Assembly: GCA_036443405.1 (NCBI GenBank)
Contig: JAZFYD010000157.1
Span: forward strand, 1 to 46,600
Source of the DNA: JAZFYD01 sp036443405
GTDB taxonomy: Bacteria > Planctomycetota > PLA2
Direction of reading: 5' to 3'
Length of the DNA: 46,600 nt
The notes below the pieces were generated by a model. That model saw only the letters and a list, made by a program, of their open reading frames with translations, was not told the DNA's origin and ran no database searches. Of the stretch, positions 23,891-32,576 are shown in pieces. How positions within the stretch are numbered: position 1 is the stretch's first letter; every line of letters starts with the position of its first letter. Both the position numbers and the translations under genes were made by a program.

Positions 23891-24004
23891 CATGCGGGTC
23901 GATACGGACGTTGGAGCCACGGTTGCGGCGCACGATATCGCGCGTCACGCGGACCTTGCAGCGGCGAGAGCGGACGGCGCGCCCTGCTATATTCGCGCGC
24001 ACTC

Positions 24005-25843
24005 ATGGATGCCCTGTGGATCGCCCTGCTCAGCGCCGCCGCGCTTTTCTTGGGATACCGCTTCTACGGACGGCTGATCGCGCACAAGGTCTACGACGCC
24101 GGAGGCTTCCCCGATGAACGCCTGCCGAGCCGCACCCGCGAGGACGGCATCGACTTCGTGCCGACGAAAAAGAGCGTTCTCATGGGCCACCACTACGTGA
24201 CCATCGCCGGTGCAGGCCCGATCGTCGGGCCGGCCGTCGCGGTCACGTGGGGTTGGCTTCCCGCGCTCTTGTGGGTCGTGCTCGGTTCGATCTTCATCGG
24301 GGCGGTCCACGACTTCGGATCGCTCGTCGCCTCGGTGCGCAACGAGGGCCGGACGATCGGCGACCTGGCGGCCGACATTATGACCCCGCGCGTGCGCACG
24401 CTCTTCCTCGCGTTCATCGCACTCGCGCTCTGGGTCGTGCTCGCCGTGTTCGCGTTCGTCATCGCCGGGCTCTTCGTGCGGTATCCCGAGAGCGTGCCGG
24501 CGGTGTGGATCGAGGTCCCGCTGGCGATGCTCGTGGGAACGATGGTCTACAGGAGAAAGGGGTCGATGCTCCTGTGGAGCCTGGTCGCGCTCGTGTTGAT
24601 GTACGTCGCGATCGGAATCGGCACGCTCGAACCCGTGAAACAGCTCTTCTCGGGCGGCACTTTGGTGTTCTGGCTCTGGGTGCTGTTCGCCTACAGCTAC
24701 GTCGCGAGCGTGCTGCCCGTCACGCGCCTGTTGCAGCCACGCGACTACATCAACTCGCATCAGTTGTTCCTGGCGCTCGCGGTCCTCCTGGGCGGGCTGG
24801 TGGTGTCGGGGCTCGGCGGATCGGGAGCGGCGGAACTCGTGGCGCCGGCGATCAACGACTCGGTCCCCCACGACCTTGGCGCGCCGATGCTCTACCCGTT
24901 CCTGTTCATCACGATCGCCTGCGGCGCCATCAGCGGATTCCACTGCATGGTCGCGAGCGGCACGACGTCGCGCCAACTCTCGACGGAGAAAGATGCGCGC
25001 GCGATCGGCTACGGTTCGATGATCCTCGAGGGTGGCCTCGCCGTCATCGTGATCCTGTGCTGTTGCAGCGCGGCGGGGTTCGCGGACGTTGCTGCATGGA
25101 ATGCGAAGTACTCCCTCGCGTGGGTTGGCGAGGGATCGCTCATCGCAAAGCTCGAGGGATTCATTCAAGGCGGCGCCGGTTTCATGCACGCCGCACTTCC
25201 GTTTGTCGGGGTGCAGCTTCTGAAGGTTGTCGTCACGGTCGTCATCATCTCGTTCGCGGCCACGACGATGGACTCCGCGACGCGCATTCAGAGGTATGTC
25301 CTGACCGAACTCGGCGACGCAACGGGAGTGGCCGCACTGCGCAACAAACACGTCGCGACTACCTTGGCGGTCGGATCCGCCGCCGGCCTCGCCATCTTCG
25401 CGGGCACGGGCGGAAGCGGCGGCCTGGTTCTGTGGCCAGTGTTCGGTGTGATGAACCAGCTGCTCGCCTGCCTCACGTTTCTGATCCTGAACACGTGGCT
25501 GGCCAAGCGAGGTAAACCCGTGATCTATACGACCCTACCGATGCTGTTTCTCCTGGTGACGGTGAGTTGGGCGGGCGTGAGCCAAGTTGGGCGCTTCGCG
25601 GCCGATCTCGGAAACAACTGGCACCTCGTCACCGTGTTGTGCATCGGGCTGTTTCTCGAGGGTTGGATGATCTGGGAGGGGATCTCGGTGTTCCGCCTGT
25701 CGCTGCGCGTGCGCGCCAAGTTGCGGAACAACGAGATCTCAGTCGGCGAGGCGCAGGCAGCGCTGTCCGGCCCGACCAAATCCGTCATCGGCGCCGACGG
25801 CATCATCCGACGCGGCGACGAGGTCGCGACCTTCCCCCCCTGA
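24005..25843 (+). CDS. cstA: CstA-family carbon starvation transporter (peptide/pyruvate)
   Basis: A 612-aa polytopic membrane protein with about 14-16 helices. CstA landmarks are clear: LFLGYRFYGRLIAHKVY, DFVPTKKSVLMGHHYVTIAGAGPIVGPAVAVTWGWLP (Gly-rich helix pair), GAVHDFGSLVASVRNEGRTIGDLA, FHCMVASGTTSRQLSTEKDARAIGYGSMILEG and ATTMDSATRIQRYVLTE. The family takes up peptides in enteric bacteria, and a paralogue takes up pyruvate; which applies here cannot be read. TATATT at 23988-23993 lies 11 bases before the ATG with no ribosome-binding site, suggesting a very short leader. There is no BtsS/BtsR-type regulator beside it. The C-terminal tail (about 570-612) is cytoplasmic. Confidence 0.95.
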   Translation: MDALWIALLSAAALFLGYRFYGRLIAHKVYDAGGFPDERLPSRTREDGIDFVPTKKSVLMGHHYVTIAGAGPIVGPAVAVTWGWLPALLWVVLGSIFIGAVHDFGSLVASVRNEGRTIGDLAADIMTPRVRTLFLAFIALALWVVLAVFAFVIAGLFVRYPESVPAVWIEVPLAMLVGTMVYRRKGSMLLWSLVALVLMYVAIGIGTLEPVKQLFSGGTLVFWLWVLFAYSYVASVLPVTRLLQPRDYINSHQLFLALAVLLGGLVVSGLGGSGAAELVAPAINDSVPHDLGAPMLYPFLFITIACGAISGFHCMVASGTTSRQLSTEKDARAIGYGSMILEGGLAVIVILCCCSAAGFADVAAWNAKYSLAWVGEGSLIAKLEGFIQGGAGFMHAALPFVGVQLLKVVVTVVIISFAATTMDSATRIQRYVLTELGDATGVAALRNKHVATTLAVGSAAGLAIFAGTGGSGGLVLWPVFGVMNQLLACLTFLILNTWLAKRGKPVIYTTLPMLFLLVTVSWAGVSQVGRFAADLGNNWHLVTVLCIGLFLEGWMIWEGISVFRLSLRVRAKLRNNEISVGEAQAALSGPTKSVIGADGIIRRGDEVATFPP

Positions 25844-25908
25844 ACGGTTCCAGGATCCCTACGAGGCGCGCATAAGTGCTGTGGTGGAAACGGGTTCTGG
25901 CCGGTGGC

Positions 25909-25936
25909 TGCGGCACGGGTGCCGCACTTTGGGCAG
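25909..25936 (-). repeat. 3' hairpin element, family 2
   Basis: Minus strand: CAAAG, stem TGCGGCA, loop CCCG, stem TGCCGCA. It begins about 10 bases after the stop of the GlmS-like gene and in gene orientation. The same unit occurs after the propeller gene at 31355. Confidence 0.75.
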
Positions 25937-25945
25937 GCCGAATCG

Positions 25946-28900
25946 CTATGCCTGAACGGCGGCGATCTGGTCGGCGAGCAGGACGATGGGCTTCGTCAGC
26001 AGGTCCAACACCTGGAGGCGGGCGAGCGCGTCGTCGCTCCACATCTCCGCGTTGGTCTCGGCCACCGCGTCACGCAGCAGCGCGTAGCGGTTGTAGTAAC
26101 CGCGCAGCACGGCACCGATCGCATCCGCCGGCAGCTGGTCGTGGAACTCGACGTGCAGCAGCACGATGCCTTTGCAGATTCCCTGACGACTTTCCGGTAC
26201 CAAAATGATCGGCCGGTTGTCGCTGCGCCCAACCGCGACCAGCGTCTTGCGTTCCATCGCCACCGTGTTCTTGGTGCCGCGCAGTTTCGGATCTCCGTCC
26301 GTTCGGCTGCGGAGGTTCTCCGCGATGCCGCCCTTGCCGACGACACGGATCTTCGCGCCGTTCGTCAGTCCATCGACGGCATAGCGTGTGTAACCCAAGA
26401 CCTTGGAGACCGCGCCGTCGAGCGCCTTCAAAGTCGCGAGATCGCGATACGCCAACATCTCACGCGGCACACCGGCGTCGAGCAGCTTCCGCACGATCGG
26501 CACCGCAAGCAGCGCCTCGTCCGCGCGACTCGTTCCGACCGTCACCGTCTTCGCCTGGTGCTTGATCGCATCGATCGGCCGCGCGAGTTCCTCCACCGCG
26601 CGCCCGAGTGCTTTGGTGAGCTCCTCCACCGCGGCGCCCGGTGTGCCCACCCGGTCGAAATCCTCGCCGAAGAACTCGAGCGGAATGGCACGCATCGCGT
26701 AGCGGAACAGAAGGCTCAATCGCGACGCGGTATCCGCATCGAGTGTGCCGTTGTAGCGTCCCGCGCGCAAGCCGTTTTGGTAAACCGTGAACGGCTCCTT
26801 CAGGCGCGGCCCGAGTTCGGTGCGAATGTCGCCACCCGCCGGAGTGATCACTTCGAACTCGATCAGCCGGCGCGCCTCCGCGAGCGGATGCGAGAGACGA
26901 TCGATCGCCTGCGCCGCGTGATAACCGTAAAGATGGCCGACCATCGTCGTGAGAATGAACGCCAACCGCGGGTTGACCGTGGGGACGCGCAGCGTCGTAC
27001 CGGCCTCCCCGAAATCGGCGTCCTCGCTGCAAATGATGACCGGACTCGCCTTGTGCGCCGCGTAGATCTCGACCTCTTTGGCAACGTCCGCTGCGGTGCC
27101 TCCCTCGAGGCCCGTCGCGCACACGAGAATCAGCGGCTCCGAGCTCAGGTCGATGTGTTTCTTGTCCTCGGTGAAATCGCAGGCGATGGACTTGTAGCAG
27201 AGCTCCGAGAGCTTGATCCGGATCTCACGGGCCGCGATCTGGTTCAGGCCGTTCCCGACGATCGCCCAGTGACGACGCGGGGGCGCGGTCGCGTCCGCCG
27301 CCTTGGCGATCGCATCCTCGGTCGCGAGAACCTCGCACATGACGTCCGGTAACTCGCCGAGTTCCGACAGGAACCGGCTGCGTGCGTCAGGATCGCCCAC
27401 GCCGCAAGCCTGCGCCAACGCCTCGCCCAGGAGGAGCCCCGCGGCGATCTGCGAGTAGAACGCCTTCGTCGACGCCACCGACATCTCGACATCGCGGCCG
27501 TCGCTCGTGTAGATCACGCCGTCGACGCGCTCGGTGAGGTCACTGTGCCGACGGTTGACGATGCACAACACGGCGGCGCCGCGCCCGCGCACGAGATCGA
27601 CGGTGCGGTTCGTGTCCGTGGTCGTGCCACTCTGACTGATCGCAACGATGAGCGTGTCGCTCATGTCGTCGCGCATCTGGAAGCCGCTCAGTTCGGTCGC
27701 CGGCAACGCGTCGACTGAAATCGGCGCGCCGCAGAGCGCCTCGCGAATCGCCTCCGCGACCCCTTGGCCGGCCACCGCGGCGGTGCCCTGCCCGATCACC
27801 AGGATGCGCGACAGCGCACCCGATTCCAGTCGCTTGGTGATGGATGAAGGCAGGCTCTCCTCGCCGAACGCAACCCGAAGTTCGCCGTTTTCTCCCTTGG
27901 CCACGCGTCCCCGCAGGGTCTTTCCGAAACTCAGCGGCGCTTCCGCGATCTCCTTCTTCAGGAAGTGACGGTGAGCGCCGCGATTGATGTCGCGTGTGGT
28001 GATCTCGAGAGTCTTGATCTCGGATGGCGCCAGCGGAAGCTCGGTGCCGTCGTATGCCAAACGGCTCACGCCCTCGATCGTTCCGGCGTGCGTGGCATCG
28101 AGCACCATGATCTGGCCGCGCGAGGCCGGGTCGTCCGGATTGGCCGGCGTCTCGCCGTCCAGCCGCACGTATTTGCTGGTCTCCTCGACGACGCCGTAGG
28201 GCTCCGAGGCGACGACGAAGCTCTCCCCCGTCAGGCCGACATAGAGCGCCTGCCCGCTGCCGCGCAGCGCGAGATACATCCGACCGGGCTCGGTCGCCGA
28301 TGCGGCGCCGATCGCGACCGATCCGTTGAACCTCGCAACGCTTGTGCGAAACGCCTCGACGGTCGATTCGCCCGCGCCGCACGCCGCGGCCATGAGCATC
28401 GGGATGACCTTGGCGTCGGTGGTGATCTCCGGCGCGATGGTCAGACCGTTCTCGACAACAAGTTCCTTGTGGTTGTCGACATCGCCGTTGAGCGCCGCGA
28501 CCACGTAGGGTTCGTGCTCGACACCCGGCTCTGCGTTGAGCGGATGCGCGTTGGCCTCGCTGATGACTCCGACGCTCGCCCAGCGCGTGTGCGCCAGGAT
28601 CTCGGCCTCGACCCCCGGCGCCTGAAGCAGCGCGTGCAGAAACGTGTCGCCGCTGATCGCGGCGCGCAGAGCGCGCACGTTGTCGCCCAATTCGCCGACT
28701 TCCTTGGCGACCTTGTAAACGAAGCTGTAAACCGGTCCGTTCCCGGTGTCGATTCTCCGCACGGCGCGGTGCGTGAAGTGGGGAATCGCGAGGCGATCGT
28801 CGAGGTGCTCGGCCGTATCGGCCGCGGCCCCCTTGCGCACGAGCACGTGAAGTCCCGCCGAGTCGCGACCACGCACCTCCAACCGATCCAGTGCGTTGAG

Positions 28901-29371
28901 CGCCACGTTCAGGTCATACGCCACGCGGAGCGCATCGACCGCCGTGCCGCCGCCAGCCAGGGCACGCACCGGTTCGACGATGCCCAAGCGGTCGTTCTCG
29001 AGTTGAAAGAGGACGTCTTTCGCCTGGATCAGCAGTGCGTTGAGCTTTTCGACGCGGGCCGTGCCCAATTCCGCGACGCCCTGGTCGAGGCGGGCTTCGA
29101 ATCGCGCGACGCCCTCGCCGAATCCATCGACGAGCGGCTCAAGGCGGTCGGCGTGCTCGAGCAGCGTCCGCAGGCCGGCAAATCCTCGGAGGTCATCGCG
29201 TACGGCGACCGCGGCCCGGACGGCCGCCGACAGGTCGGCGTCACCGCTCGTTTCGGCCGTGCCCCAGGCCCGCACCGCATCGCCGGCGCGCCCGAGTTGC
29301 TCGGCCAAGAGGCCGATTTCCGGAGGCGTCCGGCGGTCCGGCCGGGAGAGAACCCCAACGATCCCGCACAT
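25946..29371 (-). CDS. glmS: Oversized glutamine-fructose-6-phosphate aminotransferase-like protein
   Basis: Would make glucosamine-6-phosphate from fructose-6-phosphate and glutamine for peptidoglycan and LPS. The N-terminal MCGIVGVL supplies the Cys nucleophile. A roughly 135-residue helical insertion follows before LEVRGRDSAGL (164-174), which is only about 30 residues in from the start in ordinary GlmS. HTRWASVG (261-268), NAHPLN, LNGDVDNH (294-301) and TTDAKV complete the glutaminase domain. HFLKKEIAEAP leads to SIS1 with ISQSGTTTDTNRT (578-590) and EMSVASTKAFYSQ; SIS2 contains IVGNGLNQIAAREIRIKLSE and DKKHIDLSSEPLI. Instead of ending there, about 300 more residues follow (835-1141) that I cannot assign. 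At 1141 aa it is nearly twice the usual 610. Active-site residues look intact. Confidence 0.85.
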   Translation of the reverse strand: MCGIVGVLSRPDRRTPPEIGLLAEQLGRAGDAVRAWGTAETSGDADLSAAVRAAVAVRDDLRGFAGLRTLLEHADRLEPLVDGFGEGVARFEARLDQGVAELGTARVEKLNALLIQAKDVLFQLENDRLGIVEPVRALAGGGTAVDALRVAYDLNVALNALDRLEVRGRDSAGLHVLVRKGAAADTAEHLDDRLAIPHFTHRAVRRIDTGNGPVYSFVYKVAKEVGELGDNVRALRAAISGDTFLHALLQAPGVEAEILAHTRWASVGVISEANAHPLNAEPGVEHEPYVVAALNGDVDNHKELVVENGLTIAPEITTDAKVIPMLMAAACGAGESTVEAFRTSVARFNGSVAIGAASATEPGRMYLALRGSGQALYVGLTGESFVVASEPYGVVEETSKYVRLDGETPANPDDPASRGQIMVLDATHAGTIEGVSRLAYDGTELPLAPSEIKTLEITTRDINRGAHRHFLKKEIAEAPLSFGKTLRGRVAKGENGELRVAFGEESLPSSITKRLESGALSRILVIGQGTAAVAGQGVAEAIREALCGAPISVDALPATELSGFQMRDDMSDTLIVAISQSGTTTDTNRTVDLVRGRGAAVLCIVNRRHSDLTERVDGVIYTSDGRDVEMSVASTKAFYSQIAAGLLLGEALAQACGVGDPDARSRFLSELGELPDVMCEVLATEDAIAKAADATAPPRRHWAIVGNGLNQIAAREIRIKLSELCYKSIACDFTEDKKHIDLSSEPLILVCATGLEGGTAADVAKEVEIYAAHKASPVIICSEDADFGEAGTTLRVPTVNPRLAFILTTMVGHLYGYHAAQAIDRLSHPLAEARRLIEFEVITPAGGDIRTELGPRLKEPFTVYQNGLRAGRYNGTLDADTASRLSLLFRYAMRAIPLEFFGEDFDRVGTPGAAVEELTKALGRAVEELARPIDAIKHQAKTVTVGTSRADEALLAVPIVRKLLDAGVPREMLAYRDLATLKALDGAVSKVLGYTRYAVDGLTNGAKIRVVGKGGIAENLRSRTDGDPKLRGTKNTVAMERKTLVAVGRSDNRPIILVPESRQGICKGIVLLHVEFHDQLPADAIGAVLRGYYNRYALLRDAVAETNAEMWSDDALARLQVLDLLTKPIVLLADQIAAVQA

Positions 29372-29493
29372 AGTCTTAGTTCTGGCTCGTCATCATCCAT
29401 CGGCATTCGTCCCGGAACAAGTGAGCCCGCCTCAAATTGAAACCAATTCGCCCGGAAGGCCCAGGGAGTGGACTTCGCTATCATGGGCCGGTG

Positions 29494-29694
29494 ATGCCGA
29501 TTTTCGCTGTTTCCGGCCAGCAATTCGCGGGCTATCTGTGCATCACAATCGGGATCTGGGTGGTCCTTTTTGGCCTCCGGCTCAACCGTCGCCAGGTGGA
29601 CAAGAATGCCGCGGTGCCGGAATCGGTGCGCACGGCCGTCAAGGACGAGATTTCGTCCGGAGCCGCCTCCGGGGAGGGCCCCGGCGAATCCTAA
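29494..29694 (+). CDS. Small single-span membrane protein
   Basis: A 66-aa frame from ATG 29494 (MPIFAVSGQQFAGYLCITIG) with one membrane segment at about 10-28 followed by a basic turn (RLNRRQVDKN) and an acidic, Gly/Ser-rich tail. The positive-inside pattern puts the C-terminus in the cytoplasm. Its stop is 13 bases before the propeller gene, consistent with one transcript. It lacks a clear ribosome-binding site and I do not know the family. Confidence 0.55.
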   Translation: MPIFAVSGQQFAGYLCITIGIWVVLFGLRLNRRQVDKNAAVPESVRTAVKDEISSGAASGEGPGES

Positions 29695-29707
29695 CGCCGG
29701 GCGAATC

Positions 29708-31327
29708 GTGAGGCTTTCGGTTCGGGCCCTGATCGGGGCCTTCTTGACGGCATTTCTGGCCCCGGCCGCGGCGGCCGAGCCGGGTACCGAGATTCTGCTG
29801 CCGGAAGACGCGCGGCCCGGTACCTATCTCCGCGCAACCGACGACGCGCTCTACGTCGGGAGCCGCAGCGCGTACACGACGATCACCAAGGACAAGATCT
29901 TTGCCACCCATGCACCGGACCCGGGCATGGGGAACGCCGTGTCGAGTCCTCCCGCGCATGTCGGAGATCTCCAGTGGGCCCCGACTAACGAAGTGACGTT
30001 TCACGGCGGCGCGTGGAGCCTCGATGAAAATGGCCGGCTTTGGCGGCGGCCGATACCCGCGTTCGAAGCGATACGCGTCAACTCGACCAATCGCGTACAC
30101 GGAATCGCACGCGCACAATCGGGCGAGCTCTGGTGCGCGACACAAGAGGGCGTGGCACGGCTCGACGCCGAGTTGCGCGTGCAAACGTTCGACAAGGTCC
30201 TCGGCCAAACTCTCGGCATCGTGACGGCGATCGACGTGGATCGTGACGGTTCGGTCTGGATCGGCAGCGGGTCGAGCTTCACCGGCGTCTATCGCAGGGA
30301 CCCCGGCGGCGGTTGGCACCACTTCGGCGCGGACGAAGGGTTCGTGGATGCGTATGTGCACGGCATCACCGCCGATCACGCAACGGGCGCGGTGTGGTTC
30401 TCCGTGCTCAACGCGCCGGGCGCCGCGATGGATGCGGGTTTGGGCGCGTGGCTCTTCTCGGGAGAACGTTTTCAGCGTTTTCCGCCTGAGCGCGTGCGCG
30501 GGCGGCTGCCGTCGGATCGCGTGTATGACGTGGTGCGCGATCCGTCCGGCGTGGTTTGGTTCGGCACGTTGAAGGGTCTGGCCGCGCTCGAGGGCGACCG
30601 CTTGGTGCCGTACACGCGCGCCGAAGGTCTGCGCGATGACAAGGTGTGGGCGTTGGCCGCCGCACGAGACGGTTCACTCTGGCTCGGTTATCAGACGGGG
30701 CACGGCGTCACTCGCATCGCGCGCGGCGAGGTGCGCCACTTCGACAAGTCTAGGGACGGGCTCTCGCACGACGAGGTGTGGGCGGTCGCCGAGGGGCGGC
30801 CCGGCGTCATGTGGTTCGCGACACCGGTGGGACTCGATCGTTACGACGGTCGGCGTTGGTCGCACTTCTCGACGGCGGACGGGCTGCCGGTCGACCGGTT
30901 GTGGCCCCTGCTGGCCGACTCCGACGGCACTTTATGGATCGGAACGATCGGTGGCGGACTGGTTCGCATGCGCAACACGGACCGCGAAGCGCCACGAACC
31001 ACGATCGAATTGAACGGAAGCGAGATCACGTGGAGTGCCGAGGACGCATGGCACGCGACGGCGCCCGCGACGATTCGTTTCCGATACCGTTGGGACGACG
31101 GGGCCTGGTCGGCCGCAACCACCGGCAGGCGGATCGCGATCCCGCGGGACGGCCATCGGCGGCTGCAGGTGCAGGCGATCGACCGGTTCGGCAACATGGA
31201 GCGCCCCCCGCCGACGCTGTTGCTGGCCGCGCCCGCGGCGCGCAATCTGTTCTTGCCGTGGATGGTGACGTTCTCGACAACTCTCCTGTGCGTGTTGCTG
31301 GTTCTGGTCGCCCGCAAACGCCGCTAG
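29708..31327 (+). CDS. Exported beta-propeller protein, kinase-less two-component sensor-like
   Basis: A 539-aa protein. GTG 29708 gives a signal peptide (LIGAFLTAFLAPAAAA). Residues about 90-410 hold repeats of the two-component-regulator propeller type, each with 'G-x-L/V-W-x-G/A-T-x-x-G-L/V': GELWCATQEGVARLD, GVVWFGTLKGLAALEGDRL, GSLWLGYQTGHGVTRI, GVMWFATPVGLDRYDGRRW and GTLWIGTIGGGLVRMRN. A Y_Y_Y-like Ig module follows (IRFRYRWDDGAWSAAT, then LQVQAIDRFGNMERPP), and a membrane segment at about 508-530 ends in RKRR. In Bacteroidota-type hybrid sensors the same order leads to a histidine kinase; here the protein stops seven residues or so after the helix, with no kinase in any nearby frame. 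It may signal through a partner or simply be a surface-binding protein. Confidence 0.85.
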   Translation: MRLSVRALIGAFLTAFLAPAAAAEPGTEILLPEDARPGTYLRATDDALYVGSRSAYTTITKDKIFATHAPDPGMGNAVSSPPAHVGDLQWAPTNEVTFHGGAWSLDENGRLWRRPIPAFEAIRVNSTNRVHGIARAQSGELWCATQEGVARLDAELRVQTFDKVLGQTLGIVTAIDVDRDGSVWIGSGSSFTGVYRRDPGGGWHHFGADEGFVDAYVHGITADHATGAVWFSVLNAPGAAMDAGLGAWLFSGERFQRFPPERVRGRLPSDRVYDVVRDPSGVVWFGTLKGLAALEGDRLVPYTRAEGLRDDKVWALAAARDGSLWLGYQTGHGVTRIARGEVRHFDKSRDGLSHDEVWAVAEGRPGVMWFATPVGLDRYDGRRWSHFSTADGLPVDRLWPLLADSDGTLWIGTIGGGLVRMRNTDREAPRTTIELNGSEITWSAEDAWHATAPATIRFRYRWDDGAWSAATTGRRIAIPRDGHRRLQVQAIDRFGNMERPPPTLLLAAPAARNLFLPWMVTFSTTLLCVLLVLVARKRR

Positions 31328-31354
31328 GCTCAGCTCGAGCCTGAAGCCAGCGCC

Positions 31355-31385
31355 GCAAAGTGCGGCACCCAATGCCGCACCTGCC
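31355..31385 (+). repeat. 3' hairpin element, family 2
   Basis: CAAAG, stem TGCGGCA, loop CCCAA, stem TGCCGCA, then CCTGCC. It lies 28 bases after the stop of the propeller gene and in gene orientation, matching the copy at 25909. Confidence 0.75.
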
Positions 31386-31455
31386 CGCCATAACCCATTC
31401 CTGACACGCCACTTACACCGCCCAAACACGGTACCTGGAACCGTGCAGGCGGTGC

Positions 31456-32361
31456 TCAATGGCCGCGGGCGAAGAGGTTGCGGAGGACCAGCCAGACCAT
31501 GCTCGGGCTCTCCGCCATGCGCCGGCGCAGATACGCGGTTGCCTCGTCCCACCCCTCCGCGAACGGGACGTACACACGCAACGGGAGCGCCGGGCCCAGG
31601 TTCCCCGCGGCCAGATCACGCGCGAACCCCGCGCGCGGAACTCCGAGCAGCAACTGGATCTCGCAGCGATCCGGTGCGCGTGGAGCCGTATCGGCGACGA
31701 ACCGGCGCAGAAACTCCTCGTCGTGGGTTGCGAACTCGATGAACAACCCGTCGTCGAGGCCGCGCCGCGCGTACGCGACCATGCGCTCCTTCATCAAGCG
31801 CTTCTGCTGAACCGCGACCTCCTTCGGCTCGTCGTAGATCCCGATCACCAGCCGCACGCGCAGCCCCGCCGGAAGCCGCGCCAGATCTTCGCTGGTCCGA
31901 TCCAAACGGGTTTGCAACACCGTGCCCACGTCGAGGCCCTCGCCGAACAGCGACAGCGTCAGATCGAGCGTGAAGTCCGTCCAACGACGATCCTCCATGT
32001 CGATCGTCAACGCGACGCCGCGCTCGGAGGCCCGGCGCGCGAGCCGCGTGATCGGCTCGGCCGACGCCACGACGCTGCCGGTGCTGAACGCGGACGGCTT
32101 GAGCGACACCGATGGCCGGCGCCCGGCCTCGGCGAACCGCGTGTCCTCGGCGAGACGGTCGATCAGCCGCTCATACGTCCCAATCGAGCGCTGGACCTGT
32201 TCGTCGCTCTCGACGGATTCGCCCAGAAGATCAAGCGTCGTGCGGAGGCCCTTCCCAAGGTTCGCCGAAGCAATCTCCAACGCGCTCTCGACGGAGGCAC
32301 CGGCGACATAGGGCCGAGCAAAAAACCGGACAAACGACGCCGGAAGCACGCGGGACAGCAC
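31456..32361 (-). CDS. Proline dehydrogenase (monofunctional)
   Basis: FAD-dependent oxidation of proline to pyrroline-5-carboxylate, feeding electrons to the quinone pool. A 301-aa TIM barrel with family motifs: VSLKPSAF, ALTIDMEDRRWTDFTLD, VRLVIGIYDEPKEVA, FIEFATHDEEFL, CEIQLLLGVPR, LRVYVPFAEGW and YLRRRMAESPSMVWLV, the last carrying the paired arginines that bind the substrate carboxylate. The usual 'R-L-V-K-G-A-Y' strand reads R-L-V-I-G-I-Y, so the lysine is replaced by Ile; this may affect FAD or substrate contacts. The start is GTG. No pyrroline-5-carboxylate dehydrogenase is next to it. It is separated from the upstream lipoprotein by a terminator. Confidence 0.9.
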   Translation of the reverse strand: MLSRVLPASFVRFFARPYVAGASVESALEIASANLGKGLRTTLDLLGESVESDEQVQRSIGTYERLIDRLAEDTRFAEAGRRPSVSLKPSAFSTGSVVASAEPITRLARRASERGVALTIDMEDRRWTDFTLDLTLSLFGEGLDVGTVLQTRLDRTSEDLARLPAGLRVRLVIGIYDEPKEVAVQQKRLMKERMVAYARRGLDDGLFIEFATHDEEFLRRFVADTAPRAPDRCEIQLLLGVPRAGFARDLAAGNLGPALPLRVYVPFAEGWDEATAYLRRRMAESPSMVWLVLRNLFARGH

Positions 32362-32458
32362 GGGCGCGGATTGTACGAAGGCTCAGACCAAACCCGAAAC
32401 GCGATCCGGAGCCACGACGGCACGACAAATCTCCGCACGCCGCTCGCGCTGCGGGCAC

Positions 32459-32503
32459 AAAAAAGCCCCGCCGACTTTCCCGTGGGAATGGCCGGCAGGG
32501 CCT
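32459..32503 (-). terminator. Rho-independent terminator of the small repeat lipoprotein gene
   Basis: On the minus strand a GC-rich imperfect stem (GCCCTGCCGGC with GTCGGCGGGGC, and an inner TTCCC/GGGAA) ends in a run of seven Ts. It lies about 75 bases after the stop at 32577. Confidence 0.85.
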
Positions 32504-32576
32504 GTGACCTCGGGTCCTAAGTCCCTCGATCAAGCGTGGCCGAAGTTCACGACTTCGGCTTCATTTGGCTGCCTCA

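Noticed and set aside
27965..29440. A 491-codon plus-strand frame opposite the GlmS-like gene
   Set aside because: It mirrors the GlmS-like coding strand and shows only low-complexity Arg/Asp/Val sequence. The same holds for the long antisense frames at 20940-22076, 22668-24002, 23987-25351 and 34028-35563.
30378..31344. A histidine kinase frame overlapping or following the propeller gene
   Set aside because: Other frames in 30.4-31.5 kb are Arg-rich shadows without H-, N- or G-box motifs.
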